Below, one piece after another: positions 33,314 through 41,645 of a stretch of 64,000 nucleotides of DNA (positions are counted from its first letter, which is position 1; every line of letters begins with the position of its first letter). Origin of the DNA: Microbacterium sp. USTB-Y. Its GTDB lineage: Bacteria > Actinomycetota > Actinomycetes > Actinomycetales > Microbacteriaceae. The stretch is from the NCBI RefSeq assembly GCF_023703415.1, contig NZ_JAGMTU010000005.1, positions 372,001 through 436,000 of the forward strand. Direction: 5' to 3'. The position numbers and the translations under genes were made by a program. The notes under the pieces are model-generated. The model saw nothing but the letters and a program-made list of their open reading frames with translations. It searched no databases and was not told where the DNA came from.

Positions 33314-34343
33314 GCGTCACCACGGTGCCGGAGCCCTCGGCGGAGCGCAGTGCCACGGTCCCGCCATGCCGGCGCAGGATCGCCGAGACGAGACTCAGCC
33401 CGATGCCCGAGCCGGCGACATCGCGGGCGTTCTGCGCCCTGGCGAGCTCGTCGAACACGTGCGGCAGATCGGCGCCGGGGATGCCGCGGCCGGTGTCGGC
33501 CACCTCGATCACGGCCTGACCGGCCTCTTCGCGCAGGCGCACCTCGATCGGGCCGGCATCCGCGTACTTCGCCGCGTTGCCGAGCACGTTGTCGACGGCG
33601 AGGGCCAGCAGATCCGGATCGGCAGAGATCGGCGGCACCGGCCAGGGCACGCGGGTGACGGTCAGGGCCATGCGCGCGCCGGCGGCGGGATCCTGCTGCG
33701 CGAGCGCGGAGATCGCCTCGACCAGGAGCTGCTCCAGATCGAGGGTTTCGCGCTCCAGCGGCCGCGACTCGAGGTCGGCGAGCTTGCGCAGATCGCGCAC
33801 CAGGCCGCCGAGCTTCGCGGCCTGCGCGTCCACGAGCGGCCAGGATGCGGTGCTGCCCGCGTCGTTCTGGGCCGCCGCGGAGGTCGCCAGGATGGCGGTG
33901 AGGGGGTTCTTCAGCTCGTGGTCGAGCCGGGCGAGGAAGCGCGCGTGGTTCTCCCGCTCCTGCTGGGCGCCGCGCGCCGCGGCCTCGGCGTGCGCGGCCT
34001 GCGCCCTGGTGCGGCTCCGGGCCTGCGCGGCGAGAGCGGCCAGGACTCCCAGCGCGATCACGCTGAGCAGGATCCCCGCGCCGGCCGCCACGGCGGGCAG
34101 CGCGATCCTCACCTGCACCTGACGCGTCTCGCCGGTCGCGAGCAGCAGCGCCGCGATCGTCGTGCCGAGCACGGCGGGCACGGCGCCGAGGATCCACCAG
34201 AGGGCGCGGGGCCGGGGCCCCCGGGGCGGACGCGCCGTCCCGGTCGCCGCCGTCCCGGTCGGCGCCGGCAGGGTCCGCCGGTCCGCCGGTCCGCCGGGCT
34301 CGGGGATCCCGGTCGCCCCCGTCGCGTCGGTCCGCCCGCTCAT
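33294..34343 (-). CDS. Sensor histidine kinase
   Basis: 349 aa. A Pro/Thr-rich cytosolic N-terminus (1-46) is followed by two membrane helices (about 48-69 and 81-106) with only about ten residues outside. The HisKA box is ARLDHELKNPLTAI with His142; the ATPase domain has LAVDNVLGNAAKYA (N box), VADTGRGIPGAD (G1) and GSGIGLSLVSAIL (G2). The tiny sensor loop suggests it senses within the membrane or through a partner such as the lipoproteins encoded upstream. Start overlaps the response regulator stop (ATGA). Last gene of the four-gene operon. Confidence 0.92.
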   Translation of the reverse strand: MSGRTDATGATGIPEPGGPADRRTLPAPTGTAATGTARPPRGPRPRALWWILGAVPAVLGTTIAALLLATGETRQVQVRIALPAVAAGAGILLSVIALGVLAALAAQARSRTRAQAAHAEAAARGAQQERENHARFLARLDHELKNPLTAILATSAAAQNDAGSTASWPLVDAQAAKLGGLVRDLRKLADLESRPLERETLDLEQLLVEAISALAQQDPAAGARMALTVTRVPWPVPPISADPDLLALAVDNVLGNAAKYADAGPIEVRLREEAGQAVIEVADTGRGIPGADLPHVFDELARAQNARDVAGSGIGLSLVSAILRRHGGTVALRSAEGSGTVVTLRLPLV

Positions 34344-35056
34344 GCCGCACCCACGGGCGCCGCGAAGCGGTAGCCGAAGCTCTGCACGGTCTCCACGAAC
34401 CGGGGCGCGGCGGCGTCGTCGCCGAGCACGCGGCGCAGCTCCGAGACGCGGTGGTCGACCGCCCGGCTGGACGTCGCGAAGTCGAAGCCCCAGAGCGTCT
34501 CCAGCAGGCGGTCGCGGGTGTGCACCTCGTCGGGGTGCAGCATCAGGTACTCCAGCAGGGTCATCGCCTTCGGGGTGAGCGTGAGCTCGGCGTCGTCGAG
34601 CCACGCCCGCCGCGCGGTGCGATCCAGCACGAGGCCGTGCGCGCGCAGCCGTGCGGCCGCCGCGAGCGAGGGGCCGCCGGCCGCGGTGCGGCGCAGCACC
34701 GCGCGGATGCGCGAGATGAGTTCGTGGGGGTCGAAGGGCTTGTTGAGATAGTCGTCTGCGCCCTCGTCGAGGGCCGCGCTGCGCTCCCAGGATTCGCCCA
34801 CCTGGGTGAGCAGGATGATCGGCAGCCAGAGCCGGCGTCCGCGCATGCGCCGCACGAACTCGCGGCCGTCGAGGTGGGGCATGAGCACGTCGCAGACGAC
34901 GAGATCGGGGGCGCGCCGCTCGACCGCGGCGAGACCCTGTGCGCCGTCCGCGGCGATCTCGACGTCGAAGCCGCTGCGCTCCAGGAACGGCCCGAGGGCG
35001 CCGGTGATGGCCTCGTCGTCGTCGACGAGCAGGATGCGGGGGCGGGCCTCGGCCAT
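34340..35056 (-). CDS. OmpR/PhoB-type response regulator
   Basis: 238 aa. Receiver domain 1-120: acidic DDD at 12-14, phospho-acceptor Asp56 (VVCDVLMP), switch Thr in ILLTQVGES and Lys in LNKPFDP. Winged-helix DNA-binding domain about 140-235 (LTPKAMTLLEYLMLHPDEV, SSRAVDHRVSELRRVLGD, VQSFGYRF). One base separates its ATG from the DUF3060 stop, and its stop overlaps the kinase start, so all are cotranscribed. Confidence 0.94.
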   Translation of the reverse strand: MAEARPRILLVDDDEAITGALGPFLERSGFDVEIAADGAQGLAAVERRAPDLVVCDVLMPHLDGREFVRRMRGRRLWLPIILLTQVGESWERSAALDEGADDYLNKPFDPHELISRIRAVLRRTAAGGPSLAAAARLRAHGLVLDRTARRAWLDDAELTLTPKAMTLLEYLMLHPDEVHTRDRLLETLWGFDFATSSRAVDHRVSELRRVLGDDAAAPRFVETVQSFGYRFAAPVGAA

Positions 35057-35057
35057 G

Positions 35058-35579
35058 TCAGCCCGCCGTCAGGGTGTTCGTGGATCCGATGTCGCTCACG
35101 GTCGGCGTCGCGCCCCTCCAGTGCACGACATTCGCCTCGCCGTTCACGAGCACCTTCTGCACGGCGCCGGTGAGCACGACGTTGCTGTTGCCGATGACCT
35201 CCACGATCCCGACGTCGTCGGCGACCAGCTGCGAGCCGGAGGCGTTGACGATGATCCGGTCGCAGGCTCCCTCGACGCGCACGACCAGCGCATCGTCCAT
35301 GAGGGAGTACTCGCCGTCGCATCGCACGGTGCGGGTGGCGGCGGCGATCACGGCGGCGCGGTCCGGCCCTCCGGGCATCGTCACGGGGGGATCCGTCACG
35401 GGCGCGGGGCTCGGCGGCTGAGAGGCCGCGCCGCCCTGCACCTCGGCGCGGCTGGTGCTGTCGGGCCGCGGGGATGACGTGGGCTTCGCCCCGTCGACGA
35501 GGCCGACCGAGCAGCCGGCGAGGGCGAGGGCTGCGGCGAGTCCGCAGAGGAGGGCCGGGATCCGGCGGAGGCGGGGCAT
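35058..35579 (-). CDS. DUF3060 lipoprotein
   Basis: 173 aa. Signal peptide with lipobox LALAGC (lipid Cys about 23), then a Ser/Pro-rich linker to about 70. The DUF3060 region has strand-turn periodicity: VEGACDRIIVNASGSQLVADD, VGIVEVIGNSNVVLTG, VQKVLVNGEANVVHW, STNTLTAG. The repeated GxxNxV turns suggest a small beta-solenoid on the outer membrane face. Located between the OmpA-repeat lipoprotein and the two-component genes, it may be part of the sensing apparatus. Function unknown. Confidence 0.82.
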   Translation of the reverse strand: MPRLRRIPALLCGLAAALALAGCSVGLVDGAKPTSSPRPDSTSRAEVQGGAASQPPSPAPVTDPPVTMPGGPDRAAVIAAATRTVRCDGEYSLMDDALVVRVEGACDRIIVNASGSQLVADDVGIVEVIGNSNVVLTGAVQKVLVNGEANVVHWRGATPTVSDIGSTNTLTAG

Positions 35580-35610
35580 GGTTTCTCCGGTCGTCGTGAG
35601 GGCGGGCGGG

Positions 35611-36834
35611 TCAGACCGCGGCGGGGATGAAGATCTCGACGCGACGGTTCAGCTGGCGACCGGCCGGGTCGTCCTGTCCGTCGATCTCGTTGGGCGCCAC
35701 CGGGCGCGTCTCGCCGTAGCCGACCGGATCCATCGCCGTCTTCGCCCCGGCGTGCTGGAGGGCCGCGACCACGGAACGGGCGCGGCGCTCGCTGAGGTCC
35801 TGGTTGTCCGCGTCGTCGCCGATCGCGTCGGTGTGACCCGAGATCTCGGCGTTCGCGACCTTCTGGGCGATGAGCACCTGGGCGACCGCGGAGATCGTCT
35901 TCTCCGCGTCGGCGCGGATGTCGGCGCGGTCGAAGTCGAACAGCACGCCGTCCTGGAAGGTGATCGTGGTGCCGCACGAGGCGACGGGGGCGAGCGCCGC
36001 GATCGGCGGGAAGCTGCCGAGCCTCGCGACGGCCGGCAGCTTCGCGGCCCTCACCGTGGTGCCGTTCACTTTGGCGGTGCCGTCGCCGTAGTTCTGGATC
36101 GAGAGTCCCGGTGCCGCGTAGTTCCCGGAGCCGTCGCCGAAGTTCTCGATCCTCACCGAGCCCGCCGCGTAGTTCCCGGAGCCGTCGCCGAAGTTCTGGA
36201 TCCGGATCCCGGGGGCGGTGTAGTTGCCGGATCCGTCGCCGAAGACCTCGACGGAGATCCGGCCGTCGGCGTAGTTGCCGGAGCCGTCGCCGAAGTTCTG
36301 GATCCGGACCGATCCCGAGGTGTAGTTCCCGGATCCGTCGCCGAAGTTCTCGATCGTGACGCCGTTGATCGTGGAGACGCCGGAGCCGTCGCCGAAGTTC
36401 TGCACGGTGCCGTCCGGGCCGGTGTAGTTGCCGGAGCCGTCGCCGTAGAGCATCGCGGATCCGGCGCCGGAGACGACCTTCCCGCCGTCGTCGCAGCGCG
36501 CGGGGGAGACGGTGACGCCGGGGACGTCGGCGAAGCTCTTGTCCACCTCGATCGCGAAGGCGTCGGCCGAGCCGGAGAGGAGCCCCAGGTCCGGCAGCCG
36601 GAACAGCGGAACCGGCGGGAACTGGCCGACGTCGTAGCCGGGCACGGTCGCCACCGCGGGCTTCGCCGCGGCCGCCGCGGAGGGAGCGGTCGACGCCGGG
36701 GTCTTCTTCGCCCCGGCGCTCGGCGCGGCGGGCGAGCAGCCGGTGAGGACGAGGACGGCGAGTGCGGTCGTGGTGGCGGTGGTGAGGGCGCCGCGCCGGA
36801 TCCGGTGAGGCGCGCGCTGCTGCGTGGTGCTCAT
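35611..36834 (-). CDS. OmpA-domain lipoprotein with eight GDGSGNY repeats
   Basis: 407 aa. Signal peptide and lipobox VLVLTGC (lipid Cys about 33). Residues about 130-270 contain eight tandem units of 15-19 aa, consensus QNFGDGSGNYxxGxVRI; the Asp/Gly/Asn turns resemble calcium-binding beta-solenoids. The C-terminus (about 295-407) is an OmpA-like peptidoglycan-binding domain: LFDFDRADIRADAEKTISAV, ISGHTDAIGDDADNQDLSERRARSVVAAL, LNRRVEIFI. Two extra cysteines flank the repeats and may pair. Anchored by lipid at one end and wall at the other, it would span the envelope. ATG 36834 is leaderless-type; first gene of the operon with DUF3060 and the two-component system. Confidence 0.9.
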   Translation of the reverse strand: MSTTQQRAPHRIRRGALTTATTTALAVLVLTGCSPAAPSAGAKKTPASTAPSAAAAAKPAVATVPGYDVGQFPPVPLFRLPDLGLLSGSADAFAIEVDKSFADVPGVTVSPARCDDGGKVVSGAGSAMLYGDGSGNYTGPDGTVQNFGDGSGVSTINGVTIENFGDGSGNYTSGSVRIQNFGDGSGNYADGRISVEVFGDGSGNYTAPGIRIQNFGDGSGNYAAGSVRIENFGDGSGNYAAPGLSIQNYGDGTAKVNGTTVRAAKLPAVARLGSFPPIAALAPVASCGTTITFQDGVLFDFDRADIRADAEKTISAVAQVLIAQKVANAEISGHTDAIGDDADNQDLSERRARSVVAALQHAGAKTAMDPVGYGETRPVAPNEIDGQDDPAGRQLNRRVEIFIPAAV

Positions 36835-36840
36835 GACACG

Positions 36841-36846
36841 AGGCTA
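36841..36846 (-). promoter_or_regulatory. -10 box, leaderless promoter of the OmpA-DUF3060-kinase operon
   Basis: Reverse-strand TAGCCT, six bases, then ATG 36834. Confidence 0.6.
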
Positions 36847-36997
36847 TCGAGCCCGTGTCTCCGCCCCGTCGCCGGGCTGTCGCGATCCTGCGACATCCGG
36901 GCCGATCGGATCCCCCTCCGCACCGGATCCGATCCGAGCTCCCCGGGACCGATCCGGCTTCCCGGGACCGATCCGGCCTCCCGGGACGGATCCGGGG

Positions 36998-37825
36998 TCA
37001 GGCCGGGCGCGGGCCGTAGCCGAGGCGGCGCTGCAGCTGCCGGGCGGTCTCGGCGACGGCCGTCTGGATCGCCGTCTCGTCCACCGGCGCCTCCTCTGCC
37101 CAGGTCACGGCGACGGCCGCGACCGGCCAGTCCACGTGGTCGCGCACGGCGACGCCGACCGAGCGGAAGCCCGGGGTCACCTCACCGTCCTCGTGGGCGA
37201 TGCCGTCGCGGCGGATCTCCCGCAGCAGCTCGTTCAGCTCGCGCGGGCGTGCGGGTCCGCCGCCGGTGCGCTGCGCGAACGATGCGGCATCGGGGTACAG
37301 CGCGCGCACCTGCTCGCGGGGGAGAGCGGCGAGCATGGCGCGGCCCGTCGCGGTGAGGTGCGCCGGGAGCCGCACGCCCACGTCGGTGATGAGGGCGGGG
37401 CGCCGGAGCGCGCGCTCCTCGACGATGTAGAGCACGTCGCGCCCGGTCATCACGGCGAGGTGCGCGCTCTCGCCGAGGCGGTCGGCGAGGCCCGCCAGGA
37501 GCGGACGGCCGAGCCGCGCCAGCGGCTCCTGCCGCGCGTAGCCGCCGGCCAGCTCGAAGGCGCTCGTGCCGAGGCCCCAGCGGCGCTCCTGCGGCAGGTG
37601 CACGACGAAACCGTGCGCCTCGAGCGTCGCGAGCAGGTGATAGACGGTGGAGCGGGGGATGTCGAGCTCGCGCGCCAGGGCGGAGGCCGCCACCGGTCCC
37701 GCCCGTCGCGCCAGGAACCGCAGGATCCGCAGCGTGTGCTCGGCCGCGGGCACCTGGGGCCGGTCGTCGCGGGCGCTCATCGGCGAGCCCGTCCCGGCGC
37801 CGTGGTCGGTGCGATCGGCGTTCAC
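36998..37825 (-). CDS. IclR family regulator
   Basis: About 275 aa from GTG 37825, which overlaps the PucR stop (GTGA); ATG 37780 is an alternative start. Winged HTH at about residues 20-85 (HTLRILRFLARRAGPVAASALARELDIPRSTVYHLLATLEAHGFV). The IclR effector domain (about 100-270) has ESAHLAVMTGRDVLYIVEE, LTATGRAMLAAL and GFRSVGVAVRD. The last gene of the hydantoinase/DUF917 string and a candidate regulator of it. Confidence 0.88.
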   Translation of the reverse strand: MNADRTDHGAGTGSPMSARDDRPQVPAAEHTLRILRFLARRAGPVAASALARELDIPRSTVYHLLATLEAHGFVVHLPQERRWGLGTSAFELAGGYARQEPLARLGRPLLAGLADRLGESAHLAVMTGRDVLYIVEERALRRPALITDVGVRLPAHLTATGRAMLAALPREQVRALYPDAASFAQRTGGGPARPRELNELLREIRRDGIAHEDGEVTPGFRSVGVAVRDHVDWPVAAVAVTWAEEAPVDETAIQTAVAETARQLQRRLGYGPRPA

Positions 37826-39384
37826 GCTCCCAGGATGCCATGCTCGCGACGCGCCGGGCCGTCGCCCGCGGCGGGGGCGAGCACGGCGCGGCAGGCGAGG
37901 TGCACGGCGAGGCGGGTCTCGGGATCCGTGAGGTCGACGCCGAGGAGCTCCTGCACCCGCCGGATCCGCACCGCGACCGTGTTGCGATGCAGGTTCAGTG
38001 CCGCAGCGGTCGCGACCAGGCTCGACTCCTGGTCGAGATACACCGAGAGCGTGCGCAGCAGGTCTCCGCTCGCGCCCTGCAGCGGCGCGAGCAGCGACGC
38101 CGCCGCGGGTACGAAGGTGTCGTTGCCGGTCCAGGCGAGCAGCAGCTGCTCGAGCCCGAGGCTGTCGACGCGGACGAACCACCCGGTCGCCGAGCGCGAC
38201 GCCGCGATCCGGGCGGCGTCCGCGGCCTCGTCCAGGGTCACCGCGAGCCCCGCGGATCCGCGCTGGAGCGATCCCACGCCCGTCGCGATCGCGAACGAGC
38301 GCCCCACCTCGCGGTGCAGGGAGCGCAACCCCCGCGCGAGCCGTTCGACCGTCACCGGATCCGGCGCCTCGGAGAACGCGAGCCACCCGCTCAGCCCGCG
38401 GCCCGCGGTCGTCACGTGCGCCTCCGCGGCGATGCCGCCGAGCGCCGCGCGCACCGCGCGCAGCAGCGGCAGCGGGTCCAGCCGGCCGCGCCCGACCATC
38501 CGGAAGCCGAGATGATGTCCGGCCGTGCGCCAGCCGCGCTCGCCCATGCGGCGCTCGATGTCGTCGTCGGCGAGGCCGCGTGCGTCGACGAAGTCGCGGA
38601 GCAGGGCGGACGAGGCCGAGACGTCGTTGACCTCGGCGACCTCGTCGATGAGGATCCGCGCCGCGACGGCCGGCATCGCGATCTCCGCCGCCACCGAGAG
38701 TGCGGCGAGCTGGCTCTCGCTCAGTCCCCTGCCGAAGACGACCAGGCGCAGACCCGGCCGGCTCGGGCTGTCCACGCGCACCGAGGCGGCCGCGGCGTCG
38801 CCGGCGCGGGCGAGGTCGACCCAGGGGCGGAAGTCGATCGCCGCGTGCAGCGCCGGATCGAGCATGCCGCCCGAGGAGTGCAGCACCTCGGTGCCGTCGA
38901 CGAGGGCGAGGGGATGACCGAGGTTGGCGGACACCTGGCGCAGCAGGTCCGACAGGTCCCGGGCCGGGTACTCGAAGGAGCGCGCGACCTTGCGCACGTG
39001 CGAGAGGGTGAGGGCGTCCTGCGCCTGCACGAGCATCCAGCACGCCTGGGCGAGCACGATGGGCCGCTGCACGTCGAGCAGGCAGATCCCCAGCCGCTCC
39101 GCGAGCCGCTGCGCGCCGGGGTCGAACGCGCCGGCGCCCGGCATTGCGACGCCGCGGAACCCGCGCTCGCGGATCCGGCGCAGCATCGCGTCCTGCTGCC
39201 AGGGCGTCTCCGGGGCCGCGTCGAGCAGCACGGCGAGGCCGCCGTCGAGGAGCGCGGGCAGGTCGGCCTCCGCCGTCTCCACGGCGACCGCGTCCCATTC
39301 GGCGTCCTCGGGCCCGGCGATCCGGCGCAGGCCGCCGTTCTCGGGGTGCGCGCGGAGGCCCGCGAGCGACAGCCGCGCGCTCAT
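37822..39384 (-). CDS. PucR family regulator
   Basis: 520 aa. An N-terminal ligand region (1-140) and a central GGDEF-like/CdaR region lead to the C-terminal PucR HTH: VYLDQESSLVATAAALNLHRNTVAVRIRRVQELLGVDLTDPETRLAVHLACR. PucR proteins activate purine, allantoin and other nitrogen-ring catabolic genes in many bacteria. ATG 39384 overlaps the upstream DUF917 stop (ATGA), tying it to the hydantoinase block, which it most likely controls. Confidence 0.88.
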   Translation of the reverse strand: MSARLSLAGLRAHPENGGLRRIAGPEDAEWDAVAVETAEADLPALLDGGLAVLLDAAPETPWQQDAMLRRIRERGFRGVAMPGAGAFDPGAQRLAERLGICLLDVQRPIVLAQACWMLVQAQDALTLSHVRKVARSFEYPARDLSDLLRQVSANLGHPLALVDGTEVLHSSGGMLDPALHAAIDFRPWVDLARAGDAAAASVRVDSPSRPGLRLVVFGRGLSESQLAALSVAAEIAMPAVAARILIDEVAEVNDVSASSALLRDFVDARGLADDDIERRMGERGWRTAGHHLGFRMVGRGRLDPLPLLRAVRAALGGIAAEAHVTTAGRGLSGWLAFSEAPDPVTVERLARGLRSLHREVGRSFAIATGVGSLQRGSAGLAVTLDEAADAARIAASRSATGWFVRVDSLGLEQLLLAWTGNDTFVPAAASLLAPLQGASGDLLRTLSVYLDQESSLVATAAALNLHRNTVAVRIRRVQELLGVDLTDPETRLAVHLACRAVLAPAAGDGPARREHGILGA

Positions 39385-40415
39385 GCGGCGTCCAGCTCGG
39401 CGAGTCCGTACGTCGAGGGCAGCACGCGGCGCAGGCGCTCCGGACGTGCGAGCCACCAGTCCGGCGCGGGCAGGGAGAGGACGACCACGCGCCGCCCCGG
39501 GCCCAGGTCGGTGACCTGCAGGATCTCGCGCGACGCGGCGTCGAGCACGACGATGATCGCCGGCGCGGAGGCGAGCAGCTCTCCGTCGCTGAGCACCGCC
39601 AGGGACTCCGAGCGGGTCACGACGCGGTCGACCGCGCCGCCGGGACCCGCGATCTCGACGGACTGCACGTGCGGGTCGGCGTGGTGCGGGGAGACGCGAT
39701 CGATCCGCCCCTCGGTCAGGAGTCTCGCTCCGAGCCGTGCGGCGAGCTCCGCCGGGGGCGCGAAGCGGGCGGCGAGGAAGGCTCGACCCAGCTCGAGGGC
39801 GCGGCGCTGATGCCCGGGGATCGCGTGCTCGCGGAGATCCCCGACCGTGAACCCGGCGAGCACGGCCGCGCCGGTCCCTCCCGCCTGGATGATGGCCGAG
39901 CGCACGATGCGCTCGGCGTCCACGGCGCGGTCCGTCTCGACGAGCGCGACGCCGCCGGCGCCGCTGTCGCAGGTGAACACGAGCCCCGGCACCCGGTCGA
40001 CGAAGAGCGACATCTGGTCGAGCTCCGGCACGGCGCGCCCGGTGCAGTCGGCGTCCACGATCGTGCGCTCCCCGGAGAAGAGGAACGGGGCGAGGGCGTT
40101 CAGGCCGCCGCCCTCGATCGAGCAGACGGCGGGGATCCGCGTGCCCAGCCAGCGCTCCGCCGCGGCCACGAGATGGCCGAACGGCTGCAGCGACGGCAGG
40201 CGCTCGCCGAGCAGGATCGTGGAGCCCACGAAGGCGGCGCCGAAGCAGGGGGTCTCCGGATCCAGCTCGTCCACATCCGCGAGAGCGCGGGGTCCGCGAT
40301 CGTCACCGGCGAGCATCAGCTCGAGCATGGTCGTCGTGCCGCCGCCGCCGGAGCCGAGCAGTGCGCAGCCCCGTGCGAGCGCGGTCACGTCCTCGGGTCG
40401 CAGTCGCCACGCCAT
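39381..40415 (-). CDS. DUF917 (S-methylthiohydantoin desulfurase-like) protein, divergent copy
   Basis: 344 aa. DUF917 family, whose characterised relatives remove sulfur from thiohydantoins. It keeps the family frame (LARGCALLGSGGGG, FVGSTILLGERLPS, IEGGGLNALAPFLF, DADCTGRAVPELDQM) but changes motifs shared by the other two copies: GTGGGGDPYIG becomes GSGGGGTTTML, MGAPTVMVEK becomes FVGSTILLGE, and DADGMGRAFPEL becomes DADCTGRAVPEL. It may therefore have another substrate or be non-catalytic. Its own leaderless -10 box suggests a separate transcript with PucR and IclR. Confidence 0.8.
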   Translation of the reverse strand: MAWRLRPEDVTALARGCALLGSGGGGTTTMLELMLAGDDRGPRALADVDELDPETPCFGAAFVGSTILLGERLPSLQPFGHLVAAAERWLGTRIPAVCSIEGGGLNALAPFLFSGERTIVDADCTGRAVPELDQMSLFVDRVPGLVFTCDSGAGGVALVETDRAVDAERIVRSAIIQAGGTGAAVLAGFTVGDLREHAIPGHQRRALELGRAFLAARFAPPAELAARLGARLLTEGRIDRVSPHHADPHVQSVEIAGPGGAVDRVVTRSESLAVLSDGELLASAPAIIVVLDAASREILQVTDLGPGRRVVVLSLPAPDWWLARPERLRRVLPSTYGLAELDAA

Positions 40416-40421
40416 CGTCCC

Positions 40422-40427
40422 AGACTA
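40422..40427 (-). promoter_or_regulatory. -10 box, leaderless promoter of the divergent DUF917 gene
   Basis: Reverse-strand TAGTCT, six bases, then ATG 40415. Confidence 0.6.
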
Positions 40428-40550
40428 GCTTTCCGGGCCTGCTCGCCGAGGCCCCCTCACGCGACCCGCACCCCCCGTCAGTTGCGTCCCTGCGGAGGGG
40501 TTCGGATGCGCGGAGGGGGCGTCGGCGTGCCGACCGCGGAGAGAGCCGGC

Positions 40551-41645
40551 TCAGGCGCCGAGCCGCTCGACCGGGAGGAACGGCTCGGCGAGGCCGAAGG
40601 CGGAGGGGCCGAACGCGGCGAGGGCGCCCTCGGTGCGCATCATGTCCGGCGTCGAGATGCCCAGCACGCGCACGCGCTGGCCGTAGCGCAGCCCCTCGGT
40701 CGTGATCGGCTCGGCCGTCTCGTGATCCACGACGCAGATGAGATCCGGCACGATCGCGACGACCTCTCCGTCGCGCCGCGCGATGAGGTTCTCGTTCTGG
40801 AACAGGATCTCGAAGACCCCGTCGCCCTCGAGCGGCGCGATCACGGCGCGTCCCTTCGCGAACCCCTCGGTGGTGCGGCGCTCGACGTCGACGACCTTGC
40901 CCACGGCGAGCTCGCGGACGTGGCTGTACGGCGTGGGCGAGAGCGTCTCGGCGATCGCCTCGAAGGGGGAGCGGTGCTGCTCGCGGGCCTCGCGGATCGC
41001 GCGGCCGAGGGCGAGCGCCATCGAGAGCGTGCGGGGCACGGCGGTGCGGCGCACGTCCGCGCCGGACATCGCGTACTCGGCGATGTGCCCGACACCGCCG
41101 AGGCGGATCGTGATCGCCCGGGCGAGCCATTCCATCTGGCGGTCGTCGTCACCGGTGTCGATGATCACGGTCTCGCCGCGCTCGCCGGCGAGGGCGAGGG
41201 GGGAGCCGTGCACGCCGTACACCGCGAACGTCTCCATGGACAGCTCGGGGAAGGCACGCCCCATCCCGTCCGCATCGACCACGGGCAGCCCGGTCTCGGC
41301 GGCGACGACGAGCGGGATCATCGAGTTGATCCCGCCGCACTCGATCGGCATCGTGGCGTCGGCCGTCCGCCCGAGGTGCGCCTCGAGCGCGCGCAGCGCG
41401 AGCGTGGGCTCGGTGCCCGCCGGGATCTTCTCGACCATCACGGTCGGCGCGCCCATCTGCGCGGTCGGGATCACGAAGAGGTCGTCGGGAAGGTCCTCCG
41501 GATCCAGGATCGTGATCGCCCCGTCGCCGAGGACGCGCTCGACGAGCTTGCTGCCGATGTAGGGGTCTCCGCCGCCGCCCGTGCCCAGCAGCGTCGCGCC
41601 GCGGGCGAGATCGGGGAGGTCGGCCGCGGTGAGCAGCCAGCTCAT
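40551..41645 (-). CDS. DUF917 (S-methylthiohydantoin desulfurase-like) protein
   Basis: 364 aa. N-terminal half with LARGATLLGTGGGGDPYIGS, TAQMGAPTVMVEKIPAGTE, IECGGINSMIPLVVAAETGLPVVDADGMGRAFPELSMET; C-terminal half with FKGRAVIAPLEG-type segment (FAKGRAVIAPLEGDG) and EPITTEGLRYGQRVRVLGI. This is the full two-domain DUF917 layout. ATG 41645 overlaps the next upstream copy (ATGA). It is cotranscribed with a second DUF917, a HyuA-like protein and probably an NCS1 permease. The reaction is likely hydantoin- or thiohydantoin-related, inferred from family and context. Confidence 0.85.
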   Translation of the reverse strand: MSWLLTAADLPDLARGATLLGTGGGGDPYIGSKLVERVLGDGAITILDPEDLPDDLFVIPTAQMGAPTVMVEKIPAGTEPTLALRALEAHLGRTADATMPIECGGINSMIPLVVAAETGLPVVDADGMGRAFPELSMETFAVYGVHGSPLALAGERGETVIIDTGDDDRQMEWLARAITIRLGGVGHIAEYAMSGADVRRTAVPRTLSMALALGRAIREAREQHRSPFEAIAETLSPTPYSHVRELAVGKVVDVERRTTEGFAKGRAVIAPLEGDGVFEILFQNENLIARRDGEVVAIVPDLICVVDHETAEPITTEGLRYGQRVRVLGISTPDMMRTEGALAAFGPSAFGLAEPFLPVERLGA

